Positions 28,724 to 36,209 of a DNA stretch of 36,209 nt are shown here, one piece after another. The stretch comes from Zelonia costaricensis (Eukaryota > Euglenozoa > Kinetoplastea > Trypanosomatida > Trypanosomatidae). The position numbers and the translations under genes are program-made. Numbering within the stretch: the first letter of the stretch is position 1; the number at the start of each line of letters is the position of its first letter. The notes beneath the pieces were generated by a model. The model was not told the origin of the DNA. It searched no databases and was given only the letters and a program-made list of their open reading frames with translations. The stretch lies in the NCBI GenBank assembly GCA_030849075.1, contig JASAOO010003286.1, positions 1 to 36,209 on the forward strand, read 5' to 3'.

Positions 28724-29873
28724 CTACATCGAAAAATCCAACTGCAGAGTGTACCCGTTGCCGGTCACAGTGAGCTCCGGCACCTTGGCGAGCTTGCGCT
28801 GCATTTTGAGGCACCTAAACCACAAACTCCGAACGAGAAGGAAGCCCGCTGCGAGTGACACTGTCGTGCTGGTAGGGCCGGGAAACGACAATCTGACGCG
28901 GTGTCATGGACATCCCGAAGGGCGTCTCTTAGACGATGGCGTTGACGACAACGTAAATGAAGGAGTTGAGGATGCCGACACAGGTGGCTCACCGCTTCAC
29001 AATGTCAACCTCGAAGTGCGCGCCCTCGGCCTGCAGCGGTGTCCCCGCAAGGATAAAGGCGTGGCGACGCCAAGAAGCGTGACCGGGAAAGAGAGTTACA
29101 CCCGAAACACCGCCAGCATCCGCGATCGGCACGCCGGCGATTGGGCAGAAAGTGCACAAAAAAGCGCGGCCCTCGAGCCGCGCACCTGGCCGCGCGAGCT
29201 AGAAGTTTGTCAGCGCACAGATGGCACAGGAGAAAAACACGAGATGAAAAAGGCTGCAAGCCTACACATGCCGCCACCGTGTGCCAAGCACCGCGACACA
29301 CGCCTGCGTCACGATGCCGTATGTCACATCGAGCGAATACACATCCAGCGACCAGCCGCGCTTTGCGACACCGGCACCTGCCTCTACTAAAACGGCAGCA
29401 CAGCACACCAACTGATCTCGCGCTCCTCGAAGTCGCCGCAGCTCCCGGCAGCGCGGTCGAAGTCTTAGGTCAAGGCCGGCTTTTTGTCATCGTGCACGTC
29501 CGCGGCAGGCTCGACAGCCTGGCGGTCACCGACGCGGAGGCTGATGTCCTTCGGCTGCATCGGCTCATCTTCGCAGCAGTCCGCGCAGTGCTTGTTCGCC
29601 TTGTGCACGGTTGTCGTTCAAAGCGTAGAATGAATCGCGAGCTGGTGGGATTCTCGCGCTGCGCTCTCTAGGCGTCTTCTTGTTGAAAAGAAAAACGAGC
29701 ACCGCAGTCGCTTTTCCTTTCTCCAGGGATGCAACGCAGGGGAGGGCTTGAGTGAATGCAAACGAGGTTACAAGCACCACCGTTGTGACCGCGGTGAAAC
29801 CTCGGCTGCAGACCTGTGAGGGGGAAGAGGGGTGTGAAGCTGAGGGTCCACCAGCGCTGCGCGCCACCCCCAT
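28724..29873 (-). pseudogene. Possible decayed membrane-protein gene, frames broken
   Basis: Reading the minus strand, coding-like pieces alternate between two frames. One piece (29873-29565, ATG start, 102 codons) includes a hydrophobic stretch (TTVVLVTSFAFTQAL). A second frame from about 29610 reads HKANKHCADCCEDEPMQPKD, has a TAA at 29465-29467 and continues. The first frame resumes near 29387 (KRGWSLDVYSLDVTYG) and runs on with several in-frame stops through hydrophobic stretches (CVGILNSFIYVVVNAIV). A shift back to the second frame gives a last piece (VSLAAGFLLVRSLWFRCLK) ending in TAG at 28724. Third codon positions in these pieces are mostly G or C, like the intact genes, although the region is less GC-rich overall. 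The family is not recognised; a multi-span surface or transport protein is a guess. It could also be chance. Confidence 0.3.
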
Positions 29874-30440
29874 GACGGTTTCCTTGCCGTAACACCCCCC
29901 CCCCTTCTGGAAGTCCCGTGGCTATCACCAGGAATGCACCGCTTGAAGACTCTGAAGCCGGGGGGCCACACCCCGACTCAGCTAAAGACGGGTGCCACGA
30001 GGGTGACGGCGGACTGTGTGTGGGACGGCGCCCCAAGCGCCCCCCCCCCCCTCTAAGAGGGCGTGAGGCAGCGATTTCCGCGAGGCCAACACGCAAACCC
30101 ACAGCTCTGGCAAGCGTCAGGGTCCGCCGGCGGTGGTGACGCAGCGCGCATCTCGGACAATCGAGTGCACCGCCGCTCCTCCAGCAGCGATCCCAGCGAC
30201 TGAGCAGCGCGTGGCGAGCCGCTTCTGCACGACACGTGGCGTGAGTGTGCACCCTTGGGTTGCAGTTTTGGGGTTTCGCCGCTCCTCTCTCTGCGTGCGC
30301 CGGACTGATGACCGGCACACCGGCCCGGAAAACTCCAACTGTGCGCTGGCGCATGTGCAGATTTGTGTCGCGCTCGTCACGAGGCTTGCTGCACCAGAGC
30401 GGCGAACGATGCGAGGCCTCGCCACCTCGCTCTCTCTGTT
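29874..30440. other. Gene-free transition region
   Basis: A C-rich tract near 30038-30051 and mixed composition. Minus-strand open frames here are unconvincing. Pyrimidine richness begins to move from the minus to the plus strand across this interval. Confidence 0.4.
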
Positions 30441-30940
30441 TGCCGCGCGTGGTGGGGTGCCTCGCAAGCGCCCTGCGTCGATCTGTGCGTGTCACCCCCC
30501 CCTTGTCCATTCCCTGTGCATTGGGTGCCTTCCCCCCCCCCTCTTCTCTTCCACTCTTTCGCTCCTCTGTTCGCCTTCCGCTCGTTCGTCCCCATTCCAC
30601 CCCCGCTCCTGCCTATCCGCGCGCTGGGCCCCCCCGGTGCCCGCAACACGGTCGCTGGCGCGGGTACGCGCCGTTCTCTTCCCGTGCATGCCCGTTTCTC
30701 TGCCGCTGTGTCGTGGCGTGTGGCGCGTGCGCACAGCCGTGGCCTCGACCCACCGACGGCCGAGCCCCGCGGTCTGCCAAGGCTGGGTGCCAACTGCCCC
30801 TGCTCGAGCCAGCGGTTGTCTGCCGCCAGCGTTTGTCAAGTGCCTTGCGTGCACCAAAGTCGCTCGTCTCCCTTTCTCTTTCCCTCCCGCGCGATACTCG
30901 GCGCACAGCACCACAGACGGCGTTGGGTGTCGACGCGGCT

Positions 30941-30953
30941 CCCCCCCCCCCCC
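30941..30953. repeat. C13 homopolymer run
   Basis: Thirteen C residues on the plus strand start a plus-strand polypyrimidine tract of about 75 bases. Confidence 0.9.
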
Positions 30954-31762
30954 TCTCCTTTCCCGCTTTTTTTTCTCTTCCGTTTGCCCTCTCCATCGCA
31001 CTTCTTTGGAGACGTTTTCCGTGTCCAGTCCGTTGCGCCGTATTGAACGCACTGCGCCCTCGCAAACCGCAGACATGCTACGCGAATTCGCCTGCGCGGG
31101 CAACGCCTGCGCGCCCCGAGCGCGCCATGCCGCAATCCAGCGCGGGCGCACCGCCTAGCAGAAACGCAGCCGGGGCCCCTGCGTCATCGGGAGGAGGCCG
31201 CCCTGCGCCCTCGGGAACCCGCGCGCGTGGGCCTGGCCCCAAAACCCACCCGGCCCCGCCCGGCCCACAAGAAAAACGAAAAGGCCCAAACGCCGCCGGG
31301 GGCCGCAAAACAACCGCGGGGGCCCCCGCCCCGCCGCCGCCCCGCGCCGACGCCGAACGCACCCCGGCGGCGAGGGTTTGACACCCGATTCCGACCAGGC
31401 CAGCGCGCCCTTTGCCAAGGGAGAAGCACGCGAGTTTCGACCAGCTGTGGGGGACGGGTGTTTTGCTGCCCTCCTGCAGATGCTGGCTGCTGAAGGGTGG
31501 TTTCTTGGTGTGTTGGAAACGGGACGGGTCGGGGACGGCACCCCGCTGTTTTCGACCCGCGGCAATCGAGGCGCCACGCATCACCCCAAATGCACGGCGG
31601 GCCTGCTGCGCGAGAGCTCGACACTCGGTGCCCCGAGGGTTGCGCACCGCCCCCCAGCCCCGTTCGAAGCCGACGCGCGGTTGCATGTTGTTTTCACGTG
31701 CGGTCACACGCCTGTCGGCGCGGCGGTCTACTCGGTGCAAGAAGGGTGTGTGAGAGCTTTGA

Positions 31763-31793
31763 CTTGCTTCGTCTTTTTTTCTCACTTTTCCAG
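31763..31793 (+). promoter_or_regulatory. Splice-acceptor-like site on the plus strand
   Basis: A T/C-rich tract ending TCACTTTTCCAG has its AG at 31792-31793, the same architecture as the minus-strand acceptors of the known genes. No credible gene follows within the window, so it may serve a noncoding transcript or be fortuitous. Confidence 0.35.
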
Positions 31794-33624
31794 CACCTAG
31801 TGCGAGCCCCTCGCGTTTCTGCGGTTGGGCTGTCAGCGATATCCCCCTTCTTTCTGTCTCTTTTGCGTTGCATTGGAATCGCTGCAGCGCCCTATTCGTT
31901 CTGCCGCCTGAAGCGCGGCGCTTACTTCCCCCCAAGCGCGTGGACACCGCCAACATCACCACCGCGGCGTTTTTCATACGTGGTCGACCCTGTGCCCGCT
32001 CACCGGGCCACTGGGCCAAACACACGCCGACGAGCCAAACGTCAAAGCCGGACCCAAATCAAACCCCCGCCACGGCACAGCCCCCCGACACCGCCAAACG
32101 CGAAGTCGTGAGCGAGAGCACCGGGCGAGCGGAGCCGCGATGCCACACTGCGACACAGAGAAGGCCAGGCCACAGTCTACGCGTGCGCTGGCGCAGATGC
32201 AGCCCCTACTGTGCGCGCCACCCGTTGCCTCCGCCGCAGTCCTCGCAGCGTTTCTCCGTTGTGGTGGCAGCTCCGTCCAGCACAGTGCGCGAGGAGACAA
32301 CAAACAGTGAGCACGGCAACGTTCTCTCCCCCACTTCCACTCCTTCCTTCTACAACTCCCACTCTGCTGTGCGTTCACCTTTTCCTCTTCCCTGCGCAGA
32401 TGTGCAGGCGCACCCAATCGTTTGACCCTTTGCACCAGTGTCATGAACGTTGCGCCGCACGGGCACACCCCCACAACCCAGCGCCTGGCACCACACCCCC
32501 GCACTACGTTGCTTCTCGCGTGTTGCCGTCCGCGGTAGGACTGCACCGCAGACACTGCTGGCCACAATCGTCGCCGCCGCACGAGCACCCACACACATCT
32601 GCGTTTCAGTTCTTCGCGGCAGCGGCGCCTTGCAGCGCCGTCACAGGCAGACCACTTCGCGCGGGTCTTTGTGTCTTTCTTTCCCGTTGCGTTGTATAGT
32701 GCAGTCTTTCTTTCGAGTATTTGCCCACTGCCCGCGGCCAACAGAGTGCGCAATGCCCGCAGGCACGGTGCGCGTCGCCTCCTGCTCAATTGCAAAAACG
32801 GCATCGCAGGCGCAAGGCAGCCGTGAGCACCGTCAAGTGTCGCGCTTCTTTCGAGCTCACTTACTCCATTGTCTCTCATTTCCTCTCGCGGACGCCGCTG
32901 TCTCACTCTATCCGCCGTGCTTCCTCGTGTTTGCCGTCCTCTCCTTGATCTTTTCTTGTGCCGCTGCGGGCGCTCCAAGTCCACTTCCGATGAGCTGTGG
33001 TGGCCTCTGCTTTGCGTCCCCTTTGTCTTTCCTAACTCTCGCCTTGTGCTGCTCTCTGTGAGAGTCCTCTGCGTATCTCCGTTCTCCAGCTCTGGCGGGC
33101 GTCAGCGGGCTGCGCTCGGAGTCGCGGTGTGCGTTGTTGGTGGTGGTCGTATCCATCTGCTTTGGTATTGCAGTGTCTCGCACTGTGCGGCTGATGCGCC
33201 TCGTGTGTGCGTCGCCGCTCAAACAGCCGGCACCAATGCAAGGGAAGAGCACGCCCGTTCCCCTGCAAAGGGAAGAAGTGCCTCAGCACGGCACTCGGTG
33301 AAGCTGGCTGCGTGCACGTCGCTTGCGGTGCACTGCCTCCTCTTGTCCACCGTCCTCTTGCCTGCAGCACGCCCTCACGCCTTCTGCGAGTTGAGCTCCA
33401 AGCACCAATCATGCGCCACGCTTGCCCTGCTCCCCACGCCGTCCTCGCTGCTGCAAGAATGACGGCACCTGTCCTGGATCGATGAGCTGCCACACGACGA
33501 GCGGCGGCCATCTCCTCCGTGCGAAGCCGCGGAGAGAGAGCCACGGCGCCCGTGCACGTTGCCAGCCCAACGGGCGAGGTGGTGCAGCGGCACCCACCGC
33601 CCTGCGCCAGGCGCATGATGAGCC

Positions 33625-33813
33625 TCAGCAACAAGCGCCATCGCACCGGCAGCCACCAAGACCCCCCATGAGCCGCTTGGCGCCGTCGTGGCTGCCACAG
33701 GCGATGCCGTACTCCAAAGCACGGGGCGCGGATTGACACAGTACCACGGCAAGGCCGCGGTAGGTTGGCCGCGCGGCACCGCTGGCGACACAGCCGGACG
33801 TCCCACCGACTTC
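33625..33813 (-). pseudogene. Possible mitochondrial-carrier-like remnant
   Basis: One minus-strand frame reads GGTSGCVASGAARPT directly followed by YRGLAVVLCQSAPRALEYG and then HDGAKRLMGGLGG. These recall the odd-helix P-containing segment, the YRG loop and the even-helix end of a mitochondrial carrier repeat, but the usual spacing between them is missing and no flanking repeats are recognisable. It ends in a stop at 33625. This may be a deleted fragment or a chance resemblance. Confidence 0.15.
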
Positions 33814-34782
33814 CCGCACACGCGCTTCGTCACACCGCAGCTGCCCTTCCGGGAAGTGCAGGGAGTCCGGGAGCACACCCCAGCAGCTGCCCACCGCTGT
33901 GCTCGCCGGCGCTGCATCGCGAAACACGTCCGCGGCTCGCTTTCCCCTAAAGGGACGGCACTGCCTGCGGCTTCGCGCCGCCCCTCATCCCCGTGCAAGG
34001 CGCACATCAGCGACAGCACCCACGGCGTGCACACGACAGCCGGCGCCACTGGGGCGAGCGGTCCCGCGCGCAACGCTCATCGTGAAAGGTGCTGGCCGAC
34101 ATGCACCGAAGGGCCGATGCTGGAGGACGGCGCAGGGAGGCACGAGGGACGAAAAACGCCCCGTGTGCGCCTGCACCGTGCGCCCACGGAGTCCGATGCC
34201 CCGTCTCGAGGTGGCAGCCGCGCCACTCCGCGTGTCTGAGAGACGGGTGCGCGCTACTGCCGCTGACTGAAGCGCGGATGCATGTGCATACACGGCTGTG
34301 ACGGTGATAGCGGTCTGCCGTTTTCACATACCGGTCTTGGTGAGCATGCCGCTACATGAAGAGCAGTGCAGGCGATGCGAGTGCAGTCCAGCGCCGGAAA
34401 GGAGATGTGGTGCGAGGCGCCGGGCCACGAGAGCGCGCGTGTGTGCTGCGTCGAAGATGCCGTTCACGCCAGGCGCCAAGGGACCGGGGGCACAGCTCAG
34501 AATGACGCAGATTGGGGGGTGCGGATGGTGGGAGTGCAAAGGAGCAGATGCAGCCGCAATGCAGAGAGCCAAGAGAGAGCCCTCGCCGCTGTGCCTGCTG
34601 CCTTCGCATCGGTGCGGTGTGCTGGACACGAGTCGCCACGGCATCGGCAGCTTTGCGGGGGGGCAGCGGGGGGCAACGTGGTCGGCAGCGCCTTCACGTG
34701 CGGCAGCGCTCGCGCAGGGCCCAGTCCACGCCAGCCGACGTAGTTCCTCGTCCCGTTGCAGCTAGGTAGCAGTGGAAAAGGT

Positions 34783-34783
34783 N
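34783..34783. other. Undetermined base (n)
   Basis: The only ambiguous base in the window; it may mark an unresolved position or a short-assembly join in the subtelomere-like part. Confidence 0.95.
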
Positions 34784-36209
34784 GCTGGGTAGCACCGCGC
34801 GAGACATCTTCACTTCACCGCTTCGCAAGGCGTATTCCTTCCTTTCTTCTGTTTTCCAAGCGGGCATGGATAGAAGTATCGCAACAGGCGCTTTGCATTG
34901 CGCCCACTCATGTCCTCGAGGCTTCCTCGGGACGTGTCGGGGCAGCTGCGGGGACCAGCATACACCGACACGACCATGAGACAAACACGCCACACACGCC
35001 CCGCGTGCGCAGCCGAAGGAGACGAGGTGACCCGCAAAGTCTGTGGCAGACACTCCATCACGCGACGCCACACGCATCCCGCAGGGAGCCGCAGAGCTGC
35101 AAGAAACGGGGGGAAAGTCCCTCTCCCAAACGGTGGGATTTGGCCAGAAAACAAGGAAAGGAAAGCGAAGCGAATCGAATTAAGCGCGGTTCTGTAGCAC
35201 CAAGTGGACTGCCGCTGCGGGGGTCTGCGCTGCACTTCCCGTTGTGTGTTCCGCAGGAGCTCCCACACCCTCCGGCCCGCTGCGAATTCAACACGACTGG
35301 AAAAGCGGCACCTCGAGCACAGGCTGGCTGGTCCTCGATCCTTTTTTGCAAAGCCGACGTTTGGGCTTACACAACGCCGCACTCTGGGGGCGGCGTCGCT
35401 TCCCCCCACACCCCCGGTCCTTTACTAGCGCCATGGCGTGTGTGCGTACGTCGTGGCCCGTGTGGATGCACGGCGCGCCACATGAATACCAGACTTGCCG
35501 CAAGGCAAGGATACCGGAGAAGATCAAGGGCCACGCGTGCTGCTAGGGCAGATCGAGAAGAGCTCAGCGCCAGCGTCGAGCCGTCTGCTCGCGCTCGAAG
35601 CGGAAAGACACCTCTGCACGTCAAGGGACTGCTACTGAATTCTTTATCTTAGCCAGTGCAGTCCCAACCTCGTCCACGCATGCCAGGCCTCTCCTGCTGC
35701 ATTGTGGCGCATTCATCAATGGGAGGCGCTCGAGGCGGCTGGACGGCGGACATCAGCGAGTACACGAGAGTACCGGAGCCGGAGAAAATGGGTGGAAGAA
35801 AGGAAACGGGGAAACCAAATTAGTGGAGCGCACGGGCTGCAAAAATCAAAGGAGAAGGCAGGAGAAAGAAGACGTGCCTTTGAGTCTACAGAGAGCAAAG
35901 GTGGAGAAAAGGGAGGCCGGGGCACCGCTCTCGAGAGGCCATCCTCGGCGGTACAGGGGAGACGGGCCCAGCGCGCGGAGCAATGGAAGAGAGTGGGAGC
36001 AAAGGACAAAACAGAGTTATAAATAGATGAAGAGACGTGGCGAGCCGCAGCGATGGGCTGGCGGGGAGCCTGTGGAGCTCGCGCTGTTGTCGTGTCCACA
36101 ACGTGGCCCGAGAGCCGAAAACGAAAGCGGATGAGAAAACGACCCCCAACGCCACGAGGACGAGATGCCATGGCAAATGCATGGTCACTGCGCTTCGGCG
36201 TAAAAATGT

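Larger units (their letters stand above)
30441..33480. other. Plus-strand pyrimidine-rich region without a convincing gene
   Basis: From about 30.4 to 33.5 kb the plus strand carries long C/T tracts (for example 30525-30600 and 30939-31015), the reverse of the pattern left of 27 kb. Open frames of 200-378 codons exist on both strands but are Pro/Ser/Arg-rich and match no family. The small frames after 31075 and 31128 are low-complexity Pro/Ala/Gly. Confidence 0.45.
33481..36209. other. Right-end region without a convincing intact gene
   Basis: Composition is mixed to about 35.7 kb, then purine-rich on the plus strand to the edge, as in the minus-strand spacers. A weak mitochondrial-carrier-like fragment is discussed for 33625-33813. 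Base 34783 is undetermined (n). A 100-codon minus-strand frame (35886-36188) begins with a hydrophobic segment but then becomes low-complexity, and I do not call it. No tandem telomere repeats are seen. Confidence 0.4.

Noticed and set aside
30245..31381. 378-codon plus-strand open frame
   Set aside because: Pro/Ser/Arg/Ala-rich throughout, spans two polypyrimidine tracts and resembles no family; the last 84 codons are low-complexity only.
31378..31800. Plus-strand frame with protein-like pieces (AALLQMLAAEGWFLGVL)
   Set aside because: It has no ATG at its head, its third positions are not clearly enriched in G/C over the local background, and its end runs through the polypyrimidine tract.
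31078..32025. 315-codon minus-strand open frame
   Set aside because: Low-complexity Arg/Gly/Ala and no recognisable domain; it overlaps opposite frames of similar quality.
35886..36188. Minus-strand frame starting with a signal-peptide-like segment
   Set aside because: After about 30 residues it becomes pyrimidine-derived Ser/Pro/Leu, and no splice acceptor can be checked because the window ends just upstream.
26913..36209. Telomere repeats, CRISPR arrays, rRNA genes or intact retroposons in the right third
   Set aside because: I looked for tandem TTAGGG/CCCTAA, regularly spaced repeats, rRNA motifs and reverse-transcriptase-like frames and saw none.

Overview
The window looks like nuclear DNA of a trypanosomatid of the Leishmania group (Leishmaniinae). 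The reasons are GC-rich intronless genes all on one strand, long gene-free spacers full of CA/TG repeats and homopolymer runs, and a polypyrimidine tract followed by an AG just upstream of most start codons, the signature of trans-splicing. The most diagnostic gene is eIF2-alpha (25671-26912), which has the long trypanosomatid N-terminal extension and a threonine (Thr166) in place of the human Ser51. From memory, eIF2-alpha is the last gene at one end of L. major chromosome 3, where transcription runs inward from near the telomere. The layout here fits that: nine genes on the minus strand up to 26.9 kb, then about 9.3 kb without a convincing intact gene.

Transcription order on the minus strand (right to left) is: eIF2-alpha; a MORN-repeat protein; a 104-residue single-span protein; a membrane-anchored multicopper oxidase with all copper ligands; a 1962-residue EGF-like/IPT-like protein with about nine membrane spans; two neighbouring proteins that appear to share a C2-like N-terminal domain, one with NPF motifs near its C-terminus; a 298-residue probable mitochondrial protein; and the N-terminal 178 residues of an amidohydrolase that runs off the left edge. 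In trypanosomatids such neighbours are cotranscribed but need not be functionally linked, and I see no pathway that unites them. The oxidase and the EGF/IPT protein are both predicted secretory-pathway membrane proteins.

The right third (26.9-36.2 kb) is probably a subtelomeric or transcription-start region. It holds a possible decayed minus-strand membrane-protein gene (28.7-29.9 kb), a switch of pyrimidine richness to the plus strand (about 30.4-33.5 kb) with a good splice-acceptor-like site but no credible gene, a weak mitochondrial-carrier-like remnant near 33.7 kb, one undetermined base at 34783, and a return to minus-strand pyrimidine richness after 35.7 kb. I see no tandem TTAGGG repeats, so the telomere itself is not reached. 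I found no clear new multi-gene system. The most unusual items are the multicopper oxidase, the giant polytopic protein, the C2-like gene pair and the decayed locus.
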